A stretch of 45,379 bases of DNA from an uncultured Prevotella sp. (GTDB lineage: Bacteria > Bacteroidota > Bacteroidia > Bacteroidales > Bacteroidaceae): positions 1 to 45,379 of the forward strand of contig CAJOIW010000014.1 in NCBI GenBank assembly GCA_905234845.1, in the 5' to 3' direction. Made by a program: the position numbers and the translations under genes. Of the stretch, positions 1 to 8,708 are shown one piece after another (within the stretch, counting starts at the first letter, position 1; every line of letters begins with the position of its first letter). A model generated the notes under the pieces. That model was not told the DNA's origin and ran no database searches. It saw nothing but the letters and a program-made list of their open reading frames with translations.

Positions 1-32
1 AAACCAATAGAGAAAAGCATGTTTGTATCCAT
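1..32 (-). CDS. Start of a gene running off the left edge
   Basis: An ATG at 30-32 on the minus strand opens a frame that stays open to the window edge (MDTNMLFSIG). A TATATTTG box on the minus strand (38-45) ends only about 5 nt upstream of this ATG, so the transcript would have almost no leader. A second in-frame ATG lies at 18-20. Too little is visible to name a product; the call rests on the promoter-ATG arrangement. Confidence 0.35.
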   Translation of the reverse strand, partial: MDTNMLFSIG

Positions 33-684
33 GACTGCAAATATACTACTTTTATCGAAAACATATTATTGATTACCCACTCAAATCAACATAGACCCGT
101 TTTAACGCTGCAAATTTATGAAAAAATAAAAAAAGGACAAAACATTTGCCAAATAATTTGTCAGCTCCCAATTGTGTAGACAGACATGATGCATTTACTA
201 CCGTTCCGCCCAACTTTCCAGTGTTTGTATAAGAAACCGCAAGTTTTAAACAACTCTTAACAATTCGACATTTGCTTTTAACGCCATTTTTGAAGATTTT
301 TTCACCAACTCTACTCCAGAAGTCAAAAACGGCCTGGATTTTCGACTTTAGTCAACTCGCTGTACATCAAACTGTTAAGCCTCTTTTTACCTGTCATTGA
401 GCACTTCTTACTTCCGAAAGGTATATCTCTCGCTTGCGAGAGCTTAGCTTTCGCATCACGAAAAGCCGTCTTTTGGAGTGCGAAAGACGGTGTTTCACAT
501 GGTGAAAGATATATCTTTGGGAAATGAAGGTGGAATGAAGGAGAAGTGAAAGAGGGGTGAAAAAGTGAAACATATATCTTTCACTCGCGTAGAATGCAAG
601 TTCTACTCGACAAAATGCGTTAACATTTCGCCTCGTGATTTTTTATTTTTTAAGATTTCGGAGATACGTTGTCGCTACGCTGAA
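33..684. other. AT-rich intergenic stretch with one dispersed repeat
   Basis: No convincing gene is seen here. The stretch holds the minus-strand promoter of the left-edge gene (38-45) and one copy of a dispersed palindromic repeat (411-521). The open frame starting at 565 on the plus strand is mostly the antisense of the exported-protein gene at 685-1266 and has no signal of its own. Confidence 0.6.
411..521 (+). repeat. Dispersed intergenic repeat, copy A
   Basis: First of four copies in this window (others at 10191-10301, 29919-30029 and 43181-43292). The unit runs from CTTCCGAAA, through ATATCTCTCGC, CGAGAGCTTAGCTTTCGC and TTTTGGAGTGCGAAAGAC, to TTTGGG. It contains several short inverted repeats built on GAAAG/CTTTC and CTCTCGC/GCGAGAG, so a transcript would fold into a multi-hairpin structure. 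It encodes no protein and has no transposase. This copy and copy B read on the plus strand; the other two read on the minus strand. Confidence 0.8.
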
Positions 685-1266
685 CTACCGCCTCTTCAGC
701 GGCATGGAATTGATGAGTTTTCCCTCCTCGTCGTAGGCATAGATTACAGCATAGCGACCGCCCTCGTCGTCCCAATAGTAGGCATACGACGCCACGAGCA
801 GGTTGCCGTCCTCGGGGTCGAACCCCACAAAGCCGTCGTTACACGCGAGCATCGTGGCGCGACCAGTAGCCACGTCGACGATAGAGGTCGAGACATTGTG
901 ATAGTCGGGCAGCGTACCCACCACCACGATTTTCTTCGTCTCGGCCAAAGGCCAAATCTTCACAAAGTCGATGTAAGGAATCTCCCCGCCCTTGATGCGG
1001 CGCGTCTGAGTGATATCGTACTTGGCATTCGGGTTGCACTGAAACAGCCGGCGCGACCGCTTCGACGACTTGTCGACCACCCACACCGATACCTGCGGCA
1101 ACTCAAACTCGGCATCGTTGCCCTTGCGGTCAGTGTTCAGATACACCGCCATCTCATCATTCTCATCCGCCAGCACCGCCGTCTCAGGCAGCCCCTGCGC
1201 CATCGCTTGCTGACAGAAAAAGGGCATCGCCAACAGCAGAATAGTATTCCATAAATTTCTTCTCAT
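685..1266 (-). CDS. Exported hypothetical protein
   Basis: A 193-residue protein of unknown function. The start at 1266 is chosen because it opens directly into a signal peptide (MRRNLWNTILLLAMPFFCQQ, then AMAQG); an earlier in-frame start would place 20 odd residues before it. The mature part alternates short beta-type segments (VSVWVVDKSS, KKIVVVGTLPDY, RYAVIYAYDEEGK), which suggests a small beta-rich, possibly partial-propeller fold, but I recognise no family. A minus-strand promoter box (TATCTTTG, 1294-1301) lies upstream. It is divergent from the MntA/HepT pair. It is probably periplasmic or surface exposed; a lipobox is not evident. Confidence 0.75.
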   Translation of the reverse strand: MRRNLWNTILLLAMPFFCQQAMAQGLPETAVLADENDEMAVYLNTDRKGNDAEFELPQVSVWVVDKSSKRSRRLFQCNPNAKYDITQTRRIKGGEIPYIDFVKIWPLAETKKIVVVGTLPDYHNVSTSIVDVATGRATMLACNDGFVGFDPEDGNLLVASYAYYWDDEGGRYAVIYAYDEEGKLINSMPLKRR

Positions 1267-1355
1267 AAGTCTGTAGTAGTAAGTTTTTGCTGGCAAAGAT
1301 AGAAAAATAATTGCAGAAATTTGCAAATCCTTGTCCTTTATTTAAAAATAATATT

Positions 1356-1363
1356 TATCTTTG
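1356..1363 (+). promoter_or_regulatory. Promoter of the MntA/HepT pair (-7 box)
   Basis: TATCTTTG matches the Bacteroidota TAnnTTTG -7 element and lies 23 nt before the MntA start. It is back to back with the minus-strand promoter at 1294-1301. Confidence 0.6.
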
Positions 1364-1386
1364 CAGGGAATTAAACAATACAGAAG

Positions 1387-1680
1387 ATGAAAACAAAGGC
1401 GGAAATACTACACCTGCTAGCTCTTTACAAACCAACGGCCGAAAGCAAATATGGCTTGACACGGTTGGGCATTTTTGGCTCAGTGGCTCGTGGAGAACAG
1501 ACAGAAGATAGCGACATAGATATTTGCTACGAGGGGCGTGTGCCGTCGCTGCTCACTCTTGACCTCATCCAGAGCGATTTGGAGCAAATGTTCGGATGCC
1601 GTGTGGACATGGTGAGAATGCGCGACGGAATGAACAGCCTGCTGAAGCAACGCATACAAAAGGAGGGAGTCTATGTTTGA
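1387..1680 (+). CDS. mntA: MntA-like nucleotidyltransferase antitoxin
   Basis: This 97-residue protein is a minimal nucleotidyltransferase (MNT fold). It carries the exact GSX10DXD signature: G31-S32, ten residues, then D43 and D45 (GSVARG...SDIDI). In characterised MntA/HepT pairs, MntA neutralises the HEPN ribonuclease by transferring AMP groups to a tyrosine of the toxin's RX4HXY motif; that motif is present in the next gene. The stop overlaps the toxin start by 8 nt, so the pair is translationally coupled. The length is typical of stand-alone MNT antitoxins. Function is inferred from family and pairing; the motif itself is seen directly. Confidence 0.88.
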   Translation: MKTKAEILHLLALYKPTAESKYGLTRLGIFGSVARGEQTEDSDIDICYEGRVPSLLTLDLIQSDLEQMFGCRVDMVRMRDGMNSLLKQRIQKEGVYV

Positions 1681-2047
1681 CCGCGAGATAGTATTGGATA
1701 GCTTGCAGAAAATTCGCAAGGCCATTGAAACGATTTTGGATCGTTCCTCATTGGTGAACGACCCAAACGAGCTACTCTGCTCGCCGAGTGGAATGATGCG
1801 TCTTGATGCAATTTGCATGAACTTGATTGCATTGGGGGAGGCCGTGAAGGGTCTTAATAAGCAGACACACGGAGATTTACTGCCCCGTTACCCCGAGATA
1901 TACTGGAGTGGCGTGATGCGAATGCGTGACAAAATTGCCCACCATTATTTTGAGATTGACACCGACGTAGTGTTTCGTACCATTCAAGAAGATATACCAC
2001 AAATGAAAAAGGTCATCGACAAGATGATTGCAGATATGATTGAATAA
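1673..2047 (+). CDS. hepT: HepT-like HEPN ribonuclease toxin
   Basis: A 124-residue, mostly alpha-helical protein of the DUF86/HepT family. The catalytic and modifiable motif RX4HXY is intact as R85, H90 and Y92 (RDKIAHHY). HEPN dimers of this type cut RNA and stop growth; the partner MntA blanks the active site by AMP transfer onto Y92. The start codon lies inside the MntA gene (8-nt overlap), the standard order for this toxin-antitoxin type. It ends 16 nt before the exported-protein operon but is not obviously related to it. Confidence is high for the family; activity here is inference. Confidence 0.88.
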   Translation: MFDREIVLDSLQKIRKAIETILDRSSLVNDPNELLCSPSGMMRLDAICMNLIALGEAVKGLNKQTHGDLLPRYPEIYWSGVMRMRDKIAHHYFEIDTDVVFRTIQEDIPQMKKVIDKMIADMIE

Positions 2048-2063
2048 ACAGAAAAAGCAATAG

Positions 2064-3596
2064 ATGATGATTAACAGACGTGTAATTCTTTTCTTTGCAA
2101 TGGCCTTATTGTCGACGGGTAGCTGTAGGGCTCAGAATGCCAACGGCGAGGGGCAATACCCCATTGTGCCGACGGGCAAGCTGACGCACTTCGAGTATGT
2201 CTATCTCTCGTCGGGCAAGTATCCTGTCCGACGGGCGAAGATTGACCTCGAAGAAGGAGGCGGTTACACGGCCACCTACCTCAACGAGACCAGTAACCCG
2301 AAGTTCGACAGCCTCACCGTGAAGGCCGACGCGGAGATTGTGGCTCGTGTGCAGGAGATGATTCTCGAACGTGCCAGAAAGCAGCGCATGAGCGGTGAGT
2401 TCACGAGGATTAGAAGTGTGAGTTACGGACAGAAAGAGCTTTTCACGGCTGTGTTCGACTCGGGCGAGACGCTTGAAATGACGGGACTGCTGAACGACTT
2501 CAAGCTCGGTCCCATCACCGATGCCGTGCGCGACTATGTGGCCAGTCAGCGACAGACGCTGAAGCTCGAAGCCTACAAAAGTCTCGACGATAATACTCAC
2601 TGGTATGACGGCAACCAACGCTTCCTCTGCTTCAACAACAACGGGCGCATCGAGGTCTACGACGACAATACGTTCGCGGATGAGGAATGGCAGTTCTACA
2701 TCAACCCGAAGACGAAGCCCATGACCGTCACACGCCGGACGGCTCGTAACCCCATCGCCTTGAAAGCCACCGTAGGCTGTCGCGTCAGTCATGAGCAGAT
2801 GGGCGGCTACGACCTGCTCGTCTTCCGTAACCCGCAAGGCGAGGTCACCGATGTACTCATCCACTACGAGTCGACGTTCGAGAACGAGACGATGGAGCAA
2901 TGCATGGATCGTGACTACAGGGAGCAGCTCGACGGTCTCTATGAGCATGAGAAGGGAAAATCGGTATTCGGCAGCGGCGACTTCCTGCCCAAAGGCGAGT
3001 ATATTCATGGTGACCCGGGGAGCTATAAATTTGGCAATGGCGCTTTTCGGGAGTTCGGCATCAAAGAGGGCGACAACCAGCGCGACTATATCGTTTTCGG
3101 CGAGGGGCGCATCAAGAACAATCCCATGCCCGCGTATATCATCAACGACAAGGGTGAGAAAGAACCGCCACCGCCTGGCTACGGCGGACACGCCTCTATC
3201 GCCGGTCCAATTGTGTGGAAGGTGAAGCTCACCACGTACGGTCTTGCATGCGAGATCACGCATCAGGCTGAATGGGTGGACCACTATCCCGACTTCCCGC
3301 AGAAGTTTGAGCTTCGTCGCACGATGAGTCCGTATGCCGACAGTCGGGGCATCTACGAGATTGCCTCGCGGCGACCGCTCACCCGCGCCATGCTCAAACG
3401 CTACCCGAAGGGCGCGCTGCGTATCATTCGCAACGAGATTCTGGCTCGTCACGGCTACACCTTCGCCAACGCCGAGCTGAAGACCTACTTCTCAAAACAG
3501 CCGTGGTATGAGCCGAAGAACAACCAGAACCCCAAGCTCTCTAATATAGAGAAACTCAACATCAGCCTTATCAAAACCATCGAAGCGGAAAAATGA
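2064..3596 (+). CDS. Exported protein with C-terminal YARHG domain
   Basis: A 510-residue exported protein. The N terminus is a signal peptide (MMINRRVILFFAMALLSTGS, then CRAQ); the cysteine could be a lipobox, though SCRAQ fits signal peptidase I as well. Residues about 440-500 form a YARHG domain (LRIIRNEILARHGYTF followed by YFSKQPWYEP), a small extracellular domain common in Bacteroidota and Firmicutes. The central part is beta-rich and unassigned. The stop overlaps the next start (ATGA at 3593-3596), so it is the first gene of a coupled exported-protein operon. Role unknown; probably envelope or peptidoglycan associated, by analogy with other YARHG proteins (inference). Confidence 0.8.
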   Translation: MMINRRVILFFAMALLSTGSCRAQNANGEGQYPIVPTGKLTHFEYVYLSSGKYPVRRAKIDLEEGGGYTATYLNETSNPKFDSLTVKADAEIVARVQEMILERARKQRMSGEFTRIRSVSYGQKELFTAVFDSGETLEMTGLLNDFKLGPITDAVRDYVASQRQTLKLEAYKSLDDNTHWYDGNQRFLCFNNNGRIEVYDDNTFADEEWQFYINPKTKPMTVTRRTARNPIALKATVGCRVSHEQMGGYDLLVFRNPQGEVTDVLIHYESTFENETMEQCMDRDYREQLDGLYEHEKGKSVFGSGDFLPKGEYIHGDPGSYKFGNGAFREFGIKEGDNQRDYIVFGEGRIKNNPMPAYIINDKGEKEPPPPGYGGHASIAGPIVWKVKLTTYGLACEITHQAEWVDHYPDFPQKFELRRTMSPYADSRGIYEIASRRPLTRAMLKRYPKGALRIIRNEILARHGYTFANAELKTYFSKQPWYEPKNNQNPKLSNIEKLNISLIKTIEAEK

Positions 3597-4747
3597 AACA
3601 TAAACTGATAATTATTGCTGTGCTGGGAGGCATGATGGTCTCGTGCACAGGAGAGAAATTCCATATCGACGGCAGCATCGGCGAGGCGAAAGATTCGATG
3701 CTCTATCTGGAAAACATGAGTCTCAACGGACCTGTGCCCATCGACTCGGTGAGACTCGACGAGAGTGGCAGCTTTAACTTCGCTGTCTACGCCACCGACG
3801 CACCAGAGTTCTACCGTCTGCGCATCGACCGGCAAATCATCAACCTCTCAGTCGACTCCACCGAGACCGTCAGCGTGAAAGCCTCTTATCCCACCATGTC
3901 GGCGGCCTACGAGGTGAGCGGATCGGAGAACTGCGCGAAGATTAAAGAGCTCACCCTCTTGCAGATGCAGCTGCAACAACAGATAAACTCCCTCGCCGCC
4001 GACCCGACGCTCGGCTTTGAGGCCGTCGCTGACAGCGCACAGAAGCTGGTCATTCCCTACAAGGAAAACGTCAAGCGCAACTATATCTTCAAAGAACCGA
4101 TGAAGGCATACGCCTACTTCGCCCTCTTCCAGACCATCGTCATCGGACAGACTGAGGCGCTTATCTTCGACCCCCGCAACGCTGAGGACGACGTGAAGGT
4201 GTTTGCCGCCGTTGCCACATCGTGGGACTCCTTCCATCCGAATGCTGAGCGTGGACAGAACCTTCACAACATCGCCATCGAGGGAATGAAGAACGTGCGT
4301 ATCGTGAAGGCACGGAACAGCCAGACCATCGATGCCGACAAAATCAACACAGAGGGAACCATCGACATCGCCCTGCCCGATAATCACGGTAACATACGAC
4401 ATCTCTCCGAACTGACGGGCAAGGTGGTGCTGCTCGACTTCCACCTCTTCGCCGACCAAGAGTCGGCCAAACGCATCATCATGCTGCGCGAGATCTACAA
4501 CAAATACCACGACCGCGGACTGGAAATCTATCAAGTGTCCATCGACACCGACGAGCACTTCTGGAAGACTCAGACGGCTGCTCTGCCATGGGTCAGCGTG
4601 CGTGTGACAGAAGAGAACAACGATGTGCTGACACTCTATAACGTGCAGGCCATCCCCATGTTCTACCTGCTTGGCAAGGACAACACCGTGCAGAAGCGCG
4701 ACCTGCAAATAAAAGACCTTGATGCTGAGATACAGGCGATGCTATAA
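3593..4747 (+). CDS. DUF4369/thioredoxin-like lipoprotein without CxxC
   Basis: A 384-residue predicted lipoprotein: the signal ends in a lipobox with Cys18 (GGMMVSC). An N-terminal DUF4369 domain (about 20-120) is followed by a helical linker and a C-terminal thioredoxin/AhpC-TSA-like fold (about 255-384: KVVLLDFHLF, then QVSIDTDEHFWKT, then the cis-proline loop VQAIPMFYLL). Normal relatives such as ResA/TlpA have WCxxC after the first strand; here that position reads FADQES, so both redox cysteines are missing. It therefore cannot work as a disulfide reductase and is more likely a binding or structural protein. It overlaps the upstream gene by 4 nt. Confidence 0.82.
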   Translation: MKHKLIIIAVLGGMMVSCTGEKFHIDGSIGEAKDSMLYLENMSLNGPVPIDSVRLDESGSFNFAVYATDAPEFYRLRIDRQIINLSVDSTETVSVKASYPTMSAAYEVSGSENCAKIKELTLLQMQLQQQINSLAADPTLGFEAVADSAQKLVIPYKENVKRNYIFKEPMKAYAYFALFQTIVIGQTEALIFDPRNAEDDVKVFAAVATSWDSFHPNAERGQNLHNIAIEGMKNVRIVKARNSQTIDADKINTEGTIDIALPDNHGNIRHLSELTGKVVLLDFHLFADQESAKRIIMLREIYNKYHDRGLEIYQVSIDTDEHFWKTQTAALPWVSVRVTEENNDVLTLYNVQAIPMFYLLGKDNTVQKRDLQIKDLDAEIQAML

Positions 4748-4752
4748 GGAGA

Positions 4753-4849
4753 GCCTCCCCCCAGCCCCCTCCCACTGGAGGGGGGGAGCTTGGTTAGTCC
4801 TTCTATTAGGGATGCTCTATTCACTCCCCTCCCTTGGGGTGGGGGTGGG
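4753..4849. repeat. Pair of GC-rich palindromic repeats inside a reading frame
   Basis: Two copies of the CCCTCCC-n-GGGAGGG type repeat: 4753-4789 (cctcccactggaggg core) and 4824-4849 (ctcccttggggtggg core). They occupy the junction between the DUF4369 gene and the next gene, and encode the unusual Gly/Pro-rich residues at the start of that gene. Confidence 0.75.
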
Positions 4850-5366
4850 TTCTAAGTCGGGGGCTTCCTGGAATATCGAGAAGCGGAGCGACAGCCTTTA
4901 CGTGGTGACGCTCACCACCGACTCCACGCGCAGCGAGTGGTCGCTCAGCTATCCTGCCTACCAGTTCCAGACAGGCGACATCGATGGCGACGGCATGGAA
5001 GATGTTATGGTAGGTGTGGTAAAGACCACGCGCTACGACCCAAAAGTAGGGCGGCGCATCTTCATCTTTAGGCAGAAGCGCGGAAAGATACGACCCCTCT
5101 GGATGGGAACCCGACTTGGCGGCAGGCTCATCGACTTCTGCTACAGCGAGGGTACCGTCATTGCCCTCGAAGGCATGGGCAATGAGAAATACGCCGTCAG
5201 CCAGTACCGATGGGACACGTTTGGCATGACCTACGTACAGTCGTTCGTCAAGGAAACCGATTATTATAACGCTAATAAAATATTCAAAGACTATGAAAAA
5301 ATCCATCATCCTCTCTTTCATGCTCATGCTGACCCTCAGCATTGGAGCACAAGACAAGAAGATTAG
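4812..5366 (+). CDS. Small exported protein with a DGDG calcium-type motif
   Basis: I place the start at 4812 (184 aa), which begins MLYSLPSLGVGVG; an in-frame ATG at 4719 would overlap the previous gene by 29 nt. Either way the N terminus is built partly from GC-rich palindromic repeats, so the original signal peptide may have been altered. The body contains GDIDGDGMEDVMVG, a VCBS/FG-GAP type loop that usually binds calcium in beta-propeller repeats. The C terminus overlaps the signal-peptide region of the next gene by 74 nt in another frame, which suggests loss of the original stop. Function unknown. Confidence 0.6.
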   Translation: MLYSLPSLGVGVGSKSGASWNIEKRSDSLYVVTLTTDSTRSEWSLSYPAYQFQTGDIDGDGMEDVMVGVVKTTRYDPKVGRRIFIFRQKRGKIRPLWMGTRLGGRLIDFCYSEGTVIALEGMGNEKYAVSQYRWDTFGMTYVQSFVKETDYYNANKIFKDYEKIHHPLFHAHADPQHWSTRQED

Positions 5367-7698
5367 TACGATATTGCCGGGAAAAGGCCATATCGATGTG
5401 GAGAAGTTGAACAAGGACATCAACCTCAATCAAGACATCTCCAAACTCTCCGTCAGCGAATTGCGCGTGTTGCGCAACGCCTTCGCCGCACGGCAAGGCT
5501 TTTGTTTCATGGACGCCGACCTGCGTGCCATTTTCAATGCCACATCGTGGTACGACCGATTGATGTGGATGCGCGAGGAGCAATTCGACCCTGAGACTGG
5601 AGAGAGTGTACCTGAGATGGCACCCGTCTCCTACACCAAAGAGGAGCAGGCCTTTATCGACAAAGTGAAGAAACGCGAGGAAGAACTGCTGCGCCAGAAC
5701 TTCAAGGCCTCTAAGGGAAACATTGTCAACCCCGACAACATTGTGAACCCCTATCAGCTCGAAAGCATCAACCCGAAACTCTCGGCAGCACTCGCGCGCC
5801 AAGGATTCGCCATCGTGCCTAACAATTACCCGCAGTTGTTCCATGTCTATGAGAAGAACGATTACAACGACTTTCCAAGCTTTGTCACCACCGACCTTTA
5901 CCTGCAACTCTACCATCTCTACATCGACTGTCTCTTGCGCAAGGTGGAACAGGACAAGCTCTCGCCCGTTATGGAGAACCTTGCACAGAAGATGTATCAG
6001 CAGATGATGGCGCGGGCCAAGACCGCCAAGAACAGCGACGAGGTGGATGCCGCCCTGCGCAACGCCACTTTCTTTGCCATAGCCTCGGGGCTTATTACCG
6101 GTCTGCCCACGCCCGCGCTGCCCGGCAAATGGCAGGAGTTGGCAAACAAAGAACTGAAGAGCATCAATGCCTACAAAGACAACTTCTCAGAGTATCTCGA
6201 CTACGTGATGGCACCCTTCGGCTATAGCCTCTTCCGACCGCGTGGTCACTACACCCGTACCAAGCAGCTTGAGCGCTACTTCCGAGCCATGATGTGGATG
6301 CAGACAGCCCCCTTCGGTACCGACAAGCCCGACCAGTTCAACGCTGCCCTGCTTATGGCTGAGATGATTGGAAAGGACAAAGCCATGCGCAAAGCCTACC
6401 TCAGCGTGTTCGACCCCATTACCTTCCTCATGGGCGAGCCCGACAATATTACCATTCTGCAAGTCTATGAGGAGATGCAACGGCAAGGAGTCACCGCCTC
6501 TGAGGCCATTGCCGACGGCGCTAAGCACAACAATCTCGTTGAGGCCATCGACAAGATCGGTGAACAACAGACACGCATCCGTCCGGTATTCGAGCGTTCC
6601 AGTCATAATAAAATCAACCTCATGCCTCAGCGCTATCAACCCGATGCAGAGGTGCTGCTCAAAATGGTTGACTACGACAACGAGACAACCCTGCGCGATG
6701 TGCCCAAGGGCCTCGACATCTTCGCTGCCATGGGTAGCACCGCAGCCGAGCGCATCCTGCTCGACGAGCTCAACGAGGGCAAAAATTGGAAAGACTACAC
6801 ACCCATGCTCAACAAGATGAAGCAACGCATGACCGAAATCGACTGGGATGCCTGCGTCACGAACAAATGGCTCGATGCCGTCTACACCAATACGCAGGTT
6901 GACAACACCATGCCATACTTCATGCAAACCCCACAATGGGCGAAGAAGAGTCTCAATGCCTCGCTCGCCTCGTGGGCTGAACTCAAGCACGACGCCATCC
7001 TCTATGCCAAGCAACCTATGGGTGCCGAGTGTGGAGCCGGTGGTCCGCCCGAGCCTGTCGTGAAAGGCTACGTCGAGCCCAACGTGAAGTTCTGGGCGAA
7101 AGCCGCAGCCCTTGTCAAAGCCACTAAAGACGTGCTACAGCAGTACGACCTGATGACCGAGGAGATAGAAGACCTCTGCGAACAGATGGCAGAGAAAGCC
7201 GAGTTCCTGCTCGGCGTCAGCAAGAAAGAGCTTGCCGGCACACCGCTTGATGAGTATGAGTACAACGAAATAGAAATCATCGGCTCGTCGTACGAATACA
7301 TCTCCCTTGCCCTTGTCAGGGAGAAAAACCAAGACCTCATGGACTGGAATGACGTGCAGGGAACCGATAAGTTCATCTCCCTTGTGGCTGATGTCTATAC
7401 CGCCAATGCCGACAACAACCCCAACAAGAGCATCCTCTACGAGGCTGTGGGCCGTGGCGATGAGATCTACGTTCTCGTCGAAATCGATGGTTATCTCTAT
7501 CTCACACGCGGAGCCGTCTTCTCCTATCGCGAGTTCCAGGAAGACATCGCCACGCTGCGACTCACCGACGAGGACTGGCAGGAGCTGCTCAAGACAAAGC
7601 CCCGCAAGGGTGTGCCCTCGTGGATGAATGAGATCATCGTGCCGCTCGACGATATGCCACAGGAGAACGATGAAGTCTTTTATAGCTCTGGCTGTTAG
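5293..7698 (+). CDS. DUF3160 exported protein with N-terminal YARHG-like segment
   Basis: An 801-residue exported protein; the start is fixed by a clear signal peptide (MKKSIILSFMLMLTLSIGAQ). Residues about 48-90 resemble a YARHG domain (LSVSELRVLRNAFAARQGF, then FNATSWYD). The rest, from about 150, matches the DUF3160 family (YHLYIDCLLRKVEQ, later ELKHDAILYAKQ, GGPPEPVVKGYVEP). DUF3160 proteins are secreted, of unknown function, and often about 700-800 residues, so this one is full length. It lies between a DGDG-motif protein and CapA in a plus-strand operon and overlaps CapA by 29 nt. Surface or periplasmic location is inferred. Confidence 0.85.
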   Translation: MKKSIILSFMLMLTLSIGAQDKKISTILPGKGHIDVEKLNKDINLNQDISKLSVSELRVLRNAFAARQGFCFMDADLRAIFNATSWYDRLMWMREEQFDPETGESVPEMAPVSYTKEEQAFIDKVKKREEELLRQNFKASKGNIVNPDNIVNPYQLESINPKLSAALARQGFAIVPNNYPQLFHVYEKNDYNDFPSFVTTDLYLQLYHLYIDCLLRKVEQDKLSPVMENLAQKMYQQMMARAKTAKNSDEVDAALRNATFFAIASGLITGLPTPALPGKWQELANKELKSINAYKDNFSEYLDYVMAPFGYSLFRPRGHYTRTKQLERYFRAMMWMQTAPFGTDKPDQFNAALLMAEMIGKDKAMRKAYLSVFDPITFLMGEPDNITILQVYEEMQRQGVTASEAIADGAKHNNLVEAIDKIGEQQTRIRPVFERSSHNKINLMPQRYQPDAEVLLKMVDYDNETTLRDVPKGLDIFAAMGSTAAERILLDELNEGKNWKDYTPMLNKMKQRMTEIDWDACVTNKWLDAVYTNTQVDNTMPYFMQTPQWAKKSLNASLASWAELKHDAILYAKQPMGAECGAGGPPEPVVKGYVEPNVKFWAKAAALVKATKDVLQQYDLMTEEIEDLCEQMAEKAEFLLGVSKKELAGTPLDEYEYNEIEIIGSSYEYISLALVREKNQDLMDWNDVQGTDKFISLVADVYTANADNNPNKSILYEAVGRGDEIYVLVEIDGYLYLTRGAVFSYREFQEDIATLRLTDEDWQELLKTKPRKGVPSWMNEIIVPLDDMPQENDEVFYSSGC

Positions 7699-8566
7699 CC
7701 TTATCTTTACTGGCGACATACTGCTCGATAGGGGTGTCCGCACTCATATCGGGCAGTATGGCATCCAGTCGCTCTTCACCACAGAGATCGACTCGCTTTT
7801 TTCGTCTGCCGACGTGGTGGTGGGCAACCTTGAATGTCCTGCCACCGATGTCCATGCACCCATACAGAAATTCCACTGCTTCCGTGCCGATCCCGAATGG
7901 CTCGACGCACTCCGTGAGCATGGGTTTACTCATCTCAACCTCGCCAACAACCACTCAGTAGACCAAGGTCGGCGCGGGCTGCGCTCCACATGGCAGAACA
8001 TCCGTCAGGCCGGCATGGTGCCCGTCGGCGCAGGCGAGAACATGACCGAAGCCAGCCGTCCCGTGTTGCTGTGGAGTGAGCCTGAAGTGTGGCTCATTGC
8101 CTCCAACCGCCTGCCCCTCGAAAACTTCCCCTACCTCACCGACCGTCCCTGTGTCAGTCAGTTACCCATCGACACACTCGTCGCCCAGGTGGAGCAACTG
8201 CGACACGACCGCCCCTATGCCACCATCATCATCAGCCTGCACTGGGGCGCCGAGCATACCCTCACCCCCGTGCCGCAGCAACGACAAGAGGCGCACCGCC
8301 TCGTCGATGCCGGAGCCGACGCGCTCATCTGCCACCATGCCCATTGCCTGCAGAGCATAGAAGACTATAAAGGGCACCCCATCTACTACGGCATCGGTAA
8401 TTACATTTTTGACCAGACCGCCCCCCTCAACACCCGCGCCGGCATCGTTCGCCTCACCGTCAATCACCCTTCTTCCCCCCAATGGGGGGGACAGAGAGGA
8501 GCTCTCCAAGTCGAAACCATCCCCATCAATATCAATAACTGCACCCCACAACTTCTTGATGAATAA
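7670..8566 (+). CDS. CapA-family putative metallophosphatase
   Basis: A 298-residue member of the CapA/PgsA family (PF09587), related to calcineurin-type phosphatases and to poly-gamma-glutamate capsule proteins. Start 7670 is chosen because it opens into a hydrophobic segment (MKSFIALAVSLIF) directly before the first metal motif TGDILLDRG. Other family motifs follow: NLECPAT, NLANNHSVDQG, SLHWGAE, ICHHAHCLQ and YYGIGNYIFDQ. Near the C terminus, HPSSPQWGGQRGA is encoded by a GC-rich palindromic repeat (8466-8504). The start overlaps the DUF3160 gene by 29 nt. The real substrate is unknown; no pgsB/C synthetase is nearby. Confidence 0.85.
   Translation: MKSFIALAVSLIFTGDILLDRGVRTHIGQYGIQSLFTTEIDSLFSSADVVVGNLECPATDVHAPIQKFHCFRADPEWLDALREHGFTHLNLANNHSVDQGRRGLRSTWQNIRQAGMVPVGAGENMTEASRPVLLWSEPEVWLIASNRLPLENFPYLTDRPCVSQLPIDTLVAQVEQLRHDRPYATIIISLHWGAEHTLTPVPQQRQEAHRLVDAGADALICHHAHCLQSIEDYKGHPIYYGIGNYIFDQTAPLNTRAGIVRLTVNHPSSPQWGGQRGALQVETIPININNCTPQLLDE
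8466..8504. repeat. GC-rich palindromic repeat inside the CapA gene
   Basis: A ccttcttccccccaatgggg-type member of the GC-rich repeat family, in frame near the 3' end of the CapA-like gene. Confidence 0.5.
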
Positions 8567-8615
8567 AATATAAAAGGGAATTTGTAAAAAAAGAGAAGAA
8601 AAACTTGCGTAGTTT

Positions 8616-8646
8616 TTTGTCAAATCTATTTTTTTACTTAACTTTG
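8616..8646 (+). promoter_or_regulatory. Promoter of structured leader copy 1
   Basis: TTTG at 8616-8619 and TAACTTTG at 8639-8646, separated by 19 nt, match the Bacteroidota -33/-7 promoter. The transcript would start near 8652, about 60 nt before the conserved RNA block. Confidence 0.7.
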
Positions 8647-8708
8647 CGACATACTTTTAAACATATACATCTCAAAAGATATCATCATATTACGAACCCT
8701 TTAAAATG

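Noticed and set aside
565..1254. Open frame of 229 codons on the plus strand
   Set aside because: It is antisense to the exported protein at 685-1266, which has a signal peptide and promoter; the plus-strand frame has neither.
2106..3452. Long minus-strand open frame of 448 codons
   Set aside because: It lies wholly within the YARHG gene on the other strand and lacks family features; it is a composition artefact of a GC-rich gene.
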